64,000 nt of DNA, from contig CP075497.1 in the NCBI GenBank assembly GCA_021613535.1, forward strand, positions 1,612,001 to 1,676,000. The letters are read 5' to 3'. Positions 24,021 to 35,629 of this stretch are shown here, one piece after another; within the stretch, counting starts at the first letter, position 1, and each line of letters starts with the position of its first letter. Below the pieces are notes generated by a model that was given only the letters and a program-made list of their open reading frames with translations, did no database searches and was not told where the DNA came from. The position numbers and the translations under genes were made by a program. This DNA comes from Adineta vaga (lineage: Eukaryota; Rotifera).

Positions 24021-27000
24021 TTAAACACCAGCAAGACCTTTGAGTAATGCTGGTTCTAAATGAGCAAAATCGAAATCTTTAACAGGTTCTAAAATATTGA
24101 CGATGAATTGATTAAGTTTTTCTTGACGGAAACAATTATTCAATGGATCATAGAATTGTGTCAAACATGTATCACTACATTGACTTAATAATCGAAACCA
24201 ATCTGATAATAAATGTAATCTAAACAACGAAGATTTTCATCAAATATCCAACATATTGAATAACGTCAAAAATACTTACTTGCAAGCGAGACAACACCAA
24301 CTTTGAAAACGACCATCTTTACCAAATGTTGCAAGAGCTTTCTCAATCGATCGAACTCCATTTATATAACAGATAATAGCTTTATCCATCCCACCACGTT
24401 GCCATTGTGATCGACGTGTATCATATTCATCACTAACTTTAACTAAATAAAACATTCAAAGAATAGAAAGCTTTATAATTTCAAAAGAAATACATACTGA
24501 GAAAGTCCCACACATATCGTTTTCGACCGCCACCAAAAAATGGCACATTGCCAGTTGATTTTTTCAAGCCAAATGAGAGAGTTCTTTCTAATGCATTAAC
24601 AAGACCCTCTTCACCACATAAGATTGGTGTTATCAATCCTCTCTAAAGTATTCAATTTTATACAAATAATATATTTTTTGTTCAATTTTACCTTCTTTTC
24701 GGGTTCATCAAAATATTTCACTAATTGATTGATTGATCGACCTAACAATTCATAAATATCATCAGCATGTTGACTCGATGGATTTTCTAAAAATATATGA
24801 AAGAAAACGAAAGTTAGATTAATTCATATCGTGTATAAATCTAAGAACAAGTAATGGTAAATCAATAGCAGCGATAGTATTGGATATGTATGTCAGAGGG
24901 GGAAAAAGACAAAATCATTCTTTCATGCAATTCTTACGACGATGAAAATTATCAGAAAACCAACTGAAGACAGAATCTGTAGGGGATGTTTATTGAATAG
25001 TTATATTATTGAAATATTCAAATAACATACTTTGATCATTGGCACGTCGTAAACTAGGTGATCTTGATCTTCCAACAAGTGATAAACTTGCTTGAGAACC
25101 ACCACCAATTAAACTTGTTGTCATCAATTGAGATGGTGATCCGGAATCTGATGACATACTATTATTATTATCATTTTCATTCATTTCAAATGAACCCGTG
25201 GAATCAACAAAAAGTAGTCGTTCTAAACTATCATCATCTACACCTTTGCCTAACCATCGACCACATGGAAATCTTAAATAAATTATATAAGAAGAAAAGT
25301 TTTCAAAATGTAAACAAACCGATAAGCATTATAAGTTAATTGATTTCGAACAATTATATGATCAATATTCCATCGTGGCATTAGACCAGTATTATCATGA
25401 CCGATTCGAAGTGTTGTTAATTGACCCAAATTTTTATGCTAAAAAAATATAAATACTTATCATTGATTTCATTTCTTTCTAATCTATTACTTTAAATCGA
25501 ACTTCTAAAGAAGTTTTCGTTGGTATTGGAATAACTTTTGTTGTACCCAAAATACCCGCTAATGCAATATATGGATTTGCTGTTGTTGTACTTAAAATAC
25601 CTGTTGTTCGTGCTCTAGTTGGAACAATTTTAACATGATAAATCATATCAATATCTGCATAAGAATTTGAAAAACATTTATAATCAAGTAATCGAAGAGA
25701 TTCGACATGTGCTAAGAATTGTTTTCTTAAATCACCGTCATCGGCACGTAAAAAAGCATCACGTTTATATAAGGCTTGTAAAAGATCACTATGAGAAAAT
25801 AATTCAGATAAATGATGAGATAAAAGACGACGTTCAAGTGCTAAACGAACGAATGCACGAGAAAAACCGATTTCAGACGCGGAATTAGAGACAGGATTAT
25901 TTCCAAAACATGATTCAATCGAACGAAAATCATGAAGGATAGATGTATTGGAGGGATGATCTTTGATTATATTGCTGGATGGAATTAAACTTAATGTTGA
26001 ACTAGTCATTTGAAGAAGAGGAGATGAACGTGGTTGATGTTGACTCATATAATGACGTGGAAGAGTATGAGAACCTGAAATAAATATGTATGAGAAAGTT
26101 AATTAAATAAAAACTTCTCTTCTTACGATGACCACTAGGAGATTCTGATCGAGTTGCTGATGTACTACGATTATTTAATTGTTTTCTCATTAAACACCAA
26201 ACCAATGCTAAAGAATGAAATAGTCTTTTGTTGAGAAAAACAAAACTAAAGATTTTTACCTGGATTTTCATCTTTTGTATAATTAACTGGAAGACCACCA
26301 TGAGATATTTGTGCTGCTTCATAATTTTTCAATTTCACATAATATTTAATATGATTCCAAAGAGCAGATTTTCCACTGGGTTTATGATGAAGACCATGTG
26401 ACCAAATTCGTTCAAGTAAATCACAAAAACCTGCTATTAAAACATTTTCTTCTAGATTAACCATTGCTGATGAATCGATATTTTTAATTCCTGGTGATCC
26501 TTCAACAATATCTTCCATTTTTTCAATCACCATTCGTTTTGTCTAAACAAAAAAGCTTTCATTTCTTTTTTCTTTTTAAAAAATTTCTGATAATTTACTT
26601 TCGTAGTACATTCTTTTAATAATTGTTGAAAAACGACTTCATTTTCCACGAGAACTACATGTTGTTGTTGTTGTTCGCTCGTTGCCACTGTTTGTTGTTT
26701 TTTCAATCGTGTTCGTCTTGATGGATGTTTTGGTTGATACGATCGAGTACGTCGAAAAGTTTTTTCAGAAATTCCACTTGATAATGGAGATGTTGGTATC
26801 GATATCGTTAATGATTCAAGTAAAGTTCCATTAAGATTTTCAAATAAAAAAGAATTATTTGGTGAAGAAATTGAATTATTCAATGGACGAACAGGAGATG
26901 CATTGATGATAATTAATGAAGGTGGATATGGTGAAGTAAAACGAAGACGTGTTCCACGATCGATTAGATCAATTGATGGACATGGTTGATACGTTAGATC

Positions 27001-29051
27001 ACGACGATCACAATATAAACGAATACGATCAGAAAAAAATTGTAAATGTTTAGGTGTTAAACCAAAAAAAAGATTTTCTTCATTAAATCTTGTAGCGATT
27101 TTACTATCGACAAATGAAACGAATGATTGTGTTTCCATAAATGCGAGTAAAAAAGGCACATGTGGTTTAGGTTGATCAGCGATAAACATTGTTCGATCGA
27201 AATTTTTTGTTGTACTTCGTTGTGCTAACCAATGATCAATATTAGCATATTTTCCTGATGGTGGATAACATATAAATGCATCCATTTGACTGAATAATTG
27301 TGCAAAACGATTAACAAATGATGAACGTAAACAATTATTTGCTGAAATCTTTTGTAATTCATAATCATTGAATAAACAGAAGGTTTTATTACTTTTCTCA
27401 TCATCATCATCATCATGATTAAGAACAATTCCAGCACGTTTTGCTATGGCAGATAATCTTGTTAATGCTTGACTTGGCTCTTCAGTTGAGTGATTTGGAA
27501 CGTCTTCATCATCAACATGTGTCCAATCTTCGCTTTTTTGTGATTTTCGTTGTTTTTTTAAATTAGTCGTTTTTAATAACTCGTTCTTCTTATGAAAATA
27601 ATTATCAAATCGTAATAGAATTTCATTTAATTCTTTTTTAAAATCCGAATAATCAGGAAAACGTGGCATATCATCTGGTAATTGAATTCTTCCTGTATCA
27701 ATATGAACAACACATCGTTGAACTTCAAAGTTTGCATCATCATCACTTGTATCACTCGAAGCATCGGAATTATTTTCATCATTATTAATATTATTATTAT
27801 TATCGGAATTTCCATTGGATTTATTTATTCGAAGACCCATTATAGCAGGAACCGGAACATCAAGACAAACAAGAGCAGCAGTAAATACAATTGGAACATA
27901 GAGAAGAGTCCATTGAAATGGAAACAATAATGCAGTTAAACATTCAGCAACAAGCATTAAACGAGTATAATCTAAATATGACAGATGAAATATTTGAATT
28001 TGAAAATAAAAAAATGTTTACCTGATGATTTTAGAATAATTTGATGTTCTAATAAAGCACATGTAACAAGATCAATAACACCTTCTACGCCCAAAAGAGA
28101 AAAGAATTCTAATAAATTAAAATCTAAGAGAGGTAGATCATCATAATTGATACTGGGTTGCCAAACTGTTAATTGTCTTTCTCCGACATGAAATTTTAAA
28201 ACTGAATGTGTTACAGATGGAGATGGAATATATAATTCATGTAAAATATTATATAGATGTGCTTCAAATGGTAAACCTAATAGATCATGTTCAATTGTCA
28301 TTCGATAGAGAAGTTGTAAAACATGTTTATATGTTGAATAATGAGGTAATGGACCAATTAAACAAATTGTTTTACTTGCATAAAGTAATGATGATCCACG
28401 ACGTTGATGTCGAGATGTTCGATTATAATTTTCAATTAAATTATTCAATGAAATAATTGCTGTTGAAGATGAATCATCTGGATATGTTCCATCATCATTA
28501 TTCATTTGTTCAAAAAATGTTAATCCAACACCATAATAACGTGTACCATCAAGACGTGTGATTAGAAATGGATGTGTTGAGGGTGGATCAGGTGAATTTT
28601 GTCGAATTGCAACACCATCTGGCATGGATAATCGACTAATTGCATCTTCATCAAATTGATTATTTGATACTTCATTTGGATAATGAGAAAGAACACGACA
28701 ACGATACGAACATTGAAATGGATTTAAAACTTGTTCACTAACTAAAAGAAAACTTCAATTGAAGAAAATCATCGATTTATTTTTACCTGATAAATCAATT
28801 GTTGGTTCGACATCAATGTACTTATTTAAACCACAAACAACAAAATAATCAATTAAACGAATAGATTGTGGTTGATCATTGGCAAGATAAGATTTATCAG
28901 GTGAAGATATTGAATGATTTGATTCAGGTGATAAAGTTGTTGTTGATGATGAAGCAGGAGAATATGCATCTTTTTGATTAAGTATTGGTGATGAATGTTT
29001 CGATGAATTCACAAGCGATGATTTACTTGGTAATGTTATTGTTGTTGCCAT
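24021..29051 (-). CDS. DENND5: DENN domain-containing protein 5 (Rab6-interacting protein 1)
   Basis: Rab guanine-nucleotide exchange factor and Rab6 effector on Golgi and endosomal membranes. From the ATG at 29051 the exons give: a Ser-rich leader; uDENN (LIDYFVVCGLNKYIDVEP); cDENN (GTRYYGVGLTFFEQM, SKTICLIGPLPHYSTYKHVL, LFPFQWTLLYVPIV, VPVPAIMGLR); dDENN; RUN1 (LIAGFCDLLERIWSHGLHHK); PLAT (LGQLTTLRIGHDNTGL, FPCGRWLGKGVDDDSLERLL); and RUN2 (VKYFDEPEKKRGLITPILCG, FGKDGRFQSWCCLACRLHLL), ending LEPALLKGLAGV. This domain order exists only in DENND5A/B. About a dozen introns are spliced out. An Asn/Asp-rich insert (around 27740-27820) in cDENN and a long Ser/Arg-rich linker before RUN1 are lineage-specific. 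MADD was considered and dropped because PLAT and two RUN domains are present. The exact splicing around 24780-25030 is less certain. Confidence 0.94.
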
Positions 29052-29487
29052 TTTTTCAATATACTTTACATTTATTTATGAAACGATTGTTTACCACTTA
29101 TGACTATATACAAATGAAAAACATCTAAAATATTACAACAAAAGCAGATAAATATCTTCCATGAATCTTTCAAAGAATTTTTTTTTCTTCTAAAACAAAA
29201 TCAACAAAAAATTTGAGCCAAAACGAAAAAAATTTTTCTTGTCATTTAAAGTTTGAAAATCCATTCAATAAGCTCATATTCATCGAGAAAGAACAAAAAG
29301 AGAAAAAAATATATATATTAATGGAATAACTTGACATACGAACAGTAAAATACTTGTATGTGTAAAACAAAAGAATGCAACAAGAAAAACAAACGTTATT
29401 TATATATATATATATGTATTTAAGAAATAATAATGAAATGTTTTCTTTCTTTTGGAATAATTTATTTATTTTCTTTCAGAGAAATAT
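29052..29487. other. Intergenic region with a TA microsatellite
   Basis: 5' flank of DENND5 and 3' flank of TMEM87, very AT-rich, with (TA)n at about 29398-29415. Nothing else is seen. Confidence 0.5.
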
Positions 29488-31884
29488 TTACTGCATTTTT
29501 GATCTTTCTAATCTAGTATTCACTACTTCATCTTCACTATCTAAAGCTTGTAATGCTTGATCAGCAAGAGAAGTTGGAATATTATCTTCAACCCATGATA
29601 AAGCATCTTCGACTGTACCACTTCCGGAGACATTTGCTTCACGATTAAGAAGTGTTTGTTGTTGTTGTTGTTTTTTAGATTTGTTTGATCCACCACTTTC
29701 TAAATTTGATGCTTTTCGCATTGTAATTGAATCAAAAGCAACTGATTCTAGAAAAAAGGAAGAAAATCAAACGATTAAATATCTCTTTAGTTTCATATTG
29801 AAACTACGCACAAAAAAAACCTATCATCTGATTTTCTTCTTTTATTAATGGGGAAAAAAACATATTTCGAACAATCTCCAAAAGATCATCGAGACAGAAT
29901 CGACCCATTTGACCTTTCGAATGATATAAGCGGCTTTTATCGTACTATGTATCAATACCTTAGAGAAATCCTCTCTAGTTTCATTCTGACGAGATACAAA
30001 TTAATAACATTTATTCATCATATTCTGTCACTTGAAGGTATACAGATCAAATTACATTGAAGTAATATTTTCTCTCTTTCTTTCTCTCTCTCTCTCTCTC
30101 TCTCTCGATATTTCATCTGTTAATGTTAATGAAACTATTCAATGATAAATCACAATCAAATATTCAATTCTCTTGAGACATAAATATAAAATAATGATTT
30201 TTCTTACCGCCTCTTTCTTCATCTCCATCACCGAACTCATCATCATCATTATCTGATTGATCAAGTAATGGTACAAATGCATAACGTTGATTATTATTTG
30301 ACGGGCGGAATAAAAACATAATAACAAGAAGAATTATTGAAAATAAAATATGCCAAAATGCATCATCAACCTAAAGAAGAAGAAATTCGTTTTTTTTTCG
30401 ATAAAAAATAAAAGTATTTTTTTTTTAACCCAAAATTCTCTCCAATTTGTAATACATGTTGTAAAAAAACGTGATTTTAAAGACCAAATCATAAATAATA
30501 GACTTGCTGCAATTGCAAATAAAATCGCATTGGTAAAATGTCGATAAACATTTAGTTTAACTAAATTTTTTCTTAAACGTAATGTTCGTGTTGTTGCTAC
30601 TAAACCGGTAAATATCCAATAATAAATAACAGCATCCAAAACAGCTAACGGAATACGTGAAATTAAAACTTTCTTATTGGTTTCATCATGCTCTGTATTA
30701 ATTCGTAGAACAGCTTCGATTGATGCAATTGCAAAGAATAAAATTCCCATTGCAATAACTTTTTGTTTCAATGGTCCAAGACGTGGTTTAACAATTCCAT
30801 AACCAAGTGCTACAATGACAACTAACATACGTGAGACAGTACGTTTTAAACATGAAAGAACTTCTGCTGTTACAATAGCATAATGAACTTTATAGCTAAA
30901 GAAAAAGTTTGTGATCTTAACAATGTTTCTCTTTTATAAAAATCAAACATACCCATTTCGATTTAATGTATCATATTCCGCTAAAAATGCTGATTTTTCA
31001 ATCATACCAATAAGAATAACTCCGCCAATCCAAAATTGTATTTTAAGTAATTCTTTCCAATAAAAAGCACACCAAATAAACCATAAAATAGCAAATAACG
31101 CATAAATTCCACACATAATTCCATAAAAAACAAGAGCCGGGTATTCATCAGCTGTGATATAATTTCCATGAGGATTTTTCATTGATACTTCAACATCAAC
31201 ATCTAATGAAATTCCATTTGCTCCACTGATATCCGGTGCATAAATTTCAATAAGATAATATCCATCATTCCATGTTAATAATGTTCCTGTATTTGAACCT
31301 CCATTTTTCGTTTCCGTTTTTGCTGTGTCTCGACGAATTTTTTTATTTGTTTGTAATTGTTTTTCTCGTAATTTAGCTGCTTGTTCAGGAGTAATTTCTG
31401 GTGGTTTAATATCTGAATATTCTTCAATAAATAAATGTGTTCCTGAATAATCACAATCCGTTTGCAAAGCTGTAAACGTTCTTTGCTCCATTTCTTTCCA
31501 CATTTCTGAATAATAAGCATCTACAACAGTCTTTTGAGTAGTTTTATCTTCTTGTATCGAACTTAATAATGCATCCGCTTGTAAGGGTAAACATCCGACA
31601 GCATGACCAATTCGACCACGAATTTTAATTGTTGCACCTTTCACTGTTTGATCTAATTTATAAGCTTTATTTTTAATTTGATCACGAGTTGTACTAACAT
31701 TCGTTGTTGATTCTCGACAAAGAATTTTTAACTGAATCTGAGTATTATTAGTCAGAAAACGTTCAATTATTGGATTTGATTCGGTGGATGTCCAAGATAA
31801 AGTAACAATTCCATCGACAAGTGTTGTCGACGAATAACTTAGATTATTGAAGATTATTAAACAAAGAAACAAATAGTTTTTCAT
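29488..31884 (-). CDS. TMEM87: Transmembrane protein 87 (GOST family)
   Basis: Golgi-localised GOST-family membrane protein involved in retrograde traffic between endosomes and the TGN. The first exon starts at 31884 with a signal peptide ([15 protein letters not shown]) and a lumenal domain with paired Cys. The seven-TM part follows ([76 protein letters not shown]). The cytosolic tail begins [15 protein letters not shown] and ends [18 protein letters not shown]...ERSKMQ, which matches the conserved TMEM87A/B C-terminus closely. The last intron (29748..30207) is unusually long for this window, 460 bp, and carries a CT microsatellite. The gene runs head to head with the claudin-like gene about 1.3 kb away. 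Confidence 0.94.
30071..30106. repeat. CT dinucleotide microsatellite in a TMEM87 intron
   Basis: A 36-base pure pyrimidine tract, mostly (TC)n with two TTTC interruptions, inside the intron 29748..30207. Confidence 0.9.
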
Positions 31885-33224
31885 TTTGAAATGATCTAGA
31901 AGAAAAACAGAGTTATGTATCTTTTTAGACGTTTGATTTAATATTCTCGTATATGGTCGAATAGGAAAAAATGTAACATATGACTTTACGTTAGACAGGT
32001 AAATAAGCTAATTATTAGGTTTATTTTCAAAAGAAAGAAATGGAGATTCTTTGATGAAAAAAGATTTCAATTAAGAATTTTAATAGGACATTTATCTTGA
32101 ATATTAATCACTATTATTAGCAATTAATAAATAAATGAGGGGAAAAAGAAGAGAAGGCTAAAGAATTTGATTTCATTGGTTTATTTTTGTTAAGCAATCA
32201 AATATGATGATGATGTCGCTATTGATTATCTTTACCATGTAGATAAGAAATACGAGTACATTGACTTCATCACATCATGTCGAAAAATATTTTTGACGTG
32301 TAACATTCCGACTGTCAAAAACATCTCTTGTTCATTGTTTCTAATGCAAAGGTCGATATAATACCATAAAAGAATTTTTTTGATATTTGATATGATTTGG
32401 ATAGATGTGAATGGTTTTTGTTTAAACACCAATATATAGTCTCACGTTTACAAGAATCTTTGTGAATGGAAATATTTCATTATCAATGAGTTTTAGTTTG
32501 ACAGCAAAGGAATCCTGTTTTTCTTTTTTCCATTGAATGATGCGAGTAAGGAAATGAATATTGATAAATGAGCAGAAGTCACAAGCACATTCTTACTGAT
32601 AAATTGTCCGTATTTGCAAAGTTATCATTGATATTATTAAAAATGATTCACAATCAAAGATTAATTGGTGACGTTACTTAAATCGTAGCATATTATCTTT
32701 CAATGACGTCGTTTTTATAATTTCATTCGCATAATTCAATGAGAATGGGAACATAAATGCTGTCCAGTCATTCACCCACAAATAGTTAGTTATTTTTGTT
32801 TAATGTCGCATATGTAAATGACATCATTCTAATGAGAAATGTGTATTGATAGAAAAAACGAAAAAGGAGTGGGGATGCGTGAGTGGTTGATTGTTTTCTA
32901 TTAAAAACAACAACATCGTCATCCTTGAAAGAATAAAACGTCATATTCGTAGATATCTATAGTTACACCGTTTTTTCACATTTCTCCATACAAGTATACA
33001 TATATATATATTTTCTCACAATGAATATAGTCATTAGTGTGATCATACATCGCGGGTAACGCATACGTAAACCACGTTGAGTTCAAAACCGATAAAGTCG
33101 GATTCTACAATGCACCGATCTTGATACATACTCATCTTTGAATCTTATTTTGATACTATTGTTATCTTTTCAGATACTATTATTATTTCATTATAATACT
33201 TGATTCTATTTGAAAGTGAAAGTA
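31885..33224. other. Divergent intergenic region between TMEM87 and the claudin-like gene
   Basis: About 1.3 kb, presumably holding both promoters. It contains a 54-bp segment (32167..32220) that is repeated at 34297..34350, and a (TA)n tract near 32999-33011. No conserved exon is seen. Confidence 0.45.
32167..32220 (+). repeat. Copy A of a 54-bp direct repeat with a short hydrophobic ORF
   Basis: Hand alignment with 34297..34350 gives 44 of 54 identical positions with no gap, starting TTGATTTCATTGG and ending GATGATGTCGCT. An ATG inside opens a 12-codon frame (MMMMSLLIIFTM) at 32204-32242. Confidence 0.6.
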
Positions 33225-33928
33225 ATGCTGGATTTACGTCGTCTAGTGCTTGTTACTGGTGGTATGACAGGTGCGGCATGTATTCTGTACGCCATTAGCA
33301 TTGGCTTGCCGTTATGGTAAGGATGAAACTGTCCGTTTTTTTTTCTTGTCGATTTTATATCTTATTCTCACCTTGGATTCTGTCTAGAGACAAATCTGAG
33401 AAAAGAAAAATCGATAATTACATGTCATTTTATGGTCTATTCGTACATTTTAGGACAGATGGATACCTTTCACCATTAAGCGTGTCTGTCACTGCTGGTC
33501 TATGGCGATCTTGTGTAAAATCTACCCTCGAACCTAAATTTGAAGTCTGTGACACAACACCGTTAACGTGTGATAATATGCCCGAAGCATATCTTAGTCA
33601 ATGTTTAAAGCTAATAATGACACGGACATTTGTTATTCTGGCATGTATTCTCTCTGCCTTTAGTACATTACATTTGCTTATTATTGGTATTACAAAAAAA
33701 GAGACTAGATTATCAGTTAATATTGGTATTGGTCTTGTTATCGCAGCATTCGTATGTGGTACCATTGGTATGTCAGTTGGTATTAGTTGGGCTACGCTTG
33801 GTGGTAACGCGATGGGCTTAGCTTTTATTCCGAATATTTTTGCCGTCGTATTCAGTCTGTGTAGTATTATCATAGTTATATTAATTTTTAAATATCGAAG
33901 CTCAACTAAACATGAATTGATTACATGA
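33225..33928 (+). CDS. Claudin/PMP22-like four-TM protein
   Basis: 188-residue tetraspan membrane protein from exons 33225..33316 and 33454..33928 (567 bases with stop). TM1 (LVTGGMTGAACILYAISIGL) is followed by an extracellular loop with LPLW, then GLWRSC and further Cys at VCD and LTCDN; W...GLW..C is the claudin/PMP22/EMP signature. TM2, TM3 (IGIGLVIAAFVCGTIGMSVG) and TM4 (FAVVFSLCSIIIVILIF) follow, with a short cytoplasmic tail RSSTKHELIT. The likely place is the plasma membrane, possibly at epithelial junctions. The start at 33225 is chosen because the short first exon splices in phase (TTATG|G) and supplies TM1; the open frame that begins at 33314 reads intron. Confidence 0.6.
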
Positions 33929-34517
33929 AAACGGTTTCGTTTTACTTATTGTACCATTATGTAAATATTTTCGAGCTTAATAAACAAACTAAGATCGATA
34001 TCATCTTTACATTTCATTTTATTAATCTACGAATTAATTTTACAATCATAATTTCATTGATAGAAAGTTATCTAAACTCAATATTTTTCCAAGATCTTTT
34101 CGAGAATAAATCTATAATAGTATTCATCATTCAATAAACATCGTACATTTGTAATTCGTTTGATTCGCATTCAGATGTTCAGTTTGTACTGAAACAGATT
34201 GTCAAACACAGCTCACGCCAGCTAAACTCTTGATTTTTATGGCAATCTCAATCTCAATGAGATGAGATGAGGAAAAGTATATATAGACGGAAATAGTTGA
34301 TTTCATTGGAGAATTTTCATTAGTCAATCAACAATGAAGATGATGTCGCTACTATTATTTGTTTATTTCCTTATCCTAGACTAGAAGAACGATTCTTCTC
34401 TTCTCTTCTCTACATAGAGATAAACAAATGTCAGTTTTGAAGTAATTGTTCTGAGTATCGATCCTGTTAAATCTGTTTTTAGATATATCCAATAACTAAA
34501 TATTTTATAGAAGAAGG
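33929..34517. other. Intergenic region with COX4 upstream sequence and TATA-like element
   Basis: Holds the 3' flank of the claudin-like gene, a TATA-like run agtatatatagacgg at about 34277-34291, the second copy of the 54-bp repeat (34297..34350) and a probable leader-intron acceptor (ttttatag) just before the COX4 start at 34518. Confidence 0.5.
34297..34350 (+). repeat. Copy B of a 54-bp direct repeat with a signal-peptide-like micro-ORF
   Basis: Matches 32167..32220 at 44 of 54 positions. The ATG at 34334 opens a 16-codon frame (MKMMSLLLFVYFLILD, stop at 34382-34384) that looks like a signal peptide; a TATA-like run lies about 20 bases before the repeat. It could be an upstream ORF of COX4 or the first exon of a lost secreted-peptide gene. 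Confidence 0.55.
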
Positions 34518-35319
34518 ATGAACAATTTTCTCCTTCGAAATGTAAAATTGTCTCATACTCCTGTAGCTTCAATGCTACAACATCAAACTCGAGCTAATGC
34601 TTCATCATCAAGTACTAATATTGTCCAAACTAATCCTATAGTATTGGATAATCGAAAGGCACCACCACCAATAGATGCTGATCGTATGCGTATGCATCCA
34701 CGTATTGGTAATCGTGAAATCGTTGGTTATGGTTTAAAAGGCAAACCAGAATATTTTGATTTGGTTATGTTTCCTTGTCCAAGTATTCGTTGGGAAGCAG
34801 ATACACCAGAAATTGCTGTATTAAGAAAAAAAGAACAATCTGATTGGAAACAATTATCCAAAGAAGACAAAAAACGATGTGAATATAATGATTAATTGAT
34901 TAAATTGGCTTTTTTTCTTATGAAAATTTTCTTTAGTATATCGTGCAAGTTTTCGTCAAACATTCGAAGAATTTACCGCTCCAACTGGTCTTTGGAAATG
35001 GGCGGTTGGTTGGACTTTAATTGCTGTAGCAGGAATCGTTTTTGCTTACGATGGATGGAGACGTATATGTATGTATTTTCGAAAATATTCATTTTATTGT
35101 TGTTTTCTCGAAAATTTCAATTATTCTAGGTTATACTTTTGATAAACCGGATAGTATGAACGATGAAAAATTGAAAAAACAATTACAATATCATATTGCT
35201 GCTCGTCAAGGTCCTATGACAGGTTTATCATCGAAATGGGATTATGAAACTGGTTTGTTCTTTTTCTATTTCTTATCTTTCACATGTATTTTTCTCTTCT
35301 AGGCACATGGAAAAAATAA
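34518..35319 (+). CDS. COX4: Cytochrome c oxidase subunit 4
   Basis: Nuclear-encoded regulatory subunit of respiratory complex IV in the inner mitochondrial membrane. Exons 34518..34878, 34937..35068, 35130..35252 and 35303..35319 sum to 633 bases, 210 residues plus stop. A basic, Ser/Thr-rich presequence precedes the mature part. DWKQLSKEDKKRLYRASFRQ, EEFTAPTGLWKWAVG, one TM segment (WTLIAVAGIVFAYDGW), then AARQGPMTGLSSKWDYETGT and a WKK C-terminus match the family closely. The tiny last exon (17 bases) supplies the conserved WKK end. The junction after KKR, not the reading through CEYND, gives the conserved LYRASF, so the donor at 34879 is preferred. Confidence 0.95.
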
Positions 35320-35629
35320 AAACCGAACAAAAAATATTTCGATCCGTTTCTAATGTAGAATTAATTCATTGATTTTCTTCTATCATCCATCCTCGTTTAC
35401 CTTCCTATCAGTTTATTTTCTTGTGTATTATCATTATTTTCCCTTAACTAAAACGAATAAACATTACAGTGATTCGTATAAATCCAACCTTACGAGATTT
35501 TCTTTTAGTTAGGAATTATAAATCTGAGAATCTTTATTAAAATAAAGTGAGATTTTATCGCGAAAGAAATATTCATTCTTTTATACATTATCACCATGAA
35601 TCAAGAATATAAAAAAAACACATACAATT
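35320..35629. other. Convergent 3' flanks of COX4 and the NCAM-like gene
   Basis: About 310 AT-rich bases with AATAAA-type signals (for example around 35456); nothing else. Confidence 0.5.

Noticed and set aside
24021-29051. Identification as MADD (another DENN protein)
   Set aside because: A PLAT domain between two RUN domains is seen, which defines DENND5 and is absent from MADD.
29848-30060. 70-codon plus-strand ORF
   Set aside because: Lies within the 460-bp intron of TMEM87 on the other strand and has no motif.
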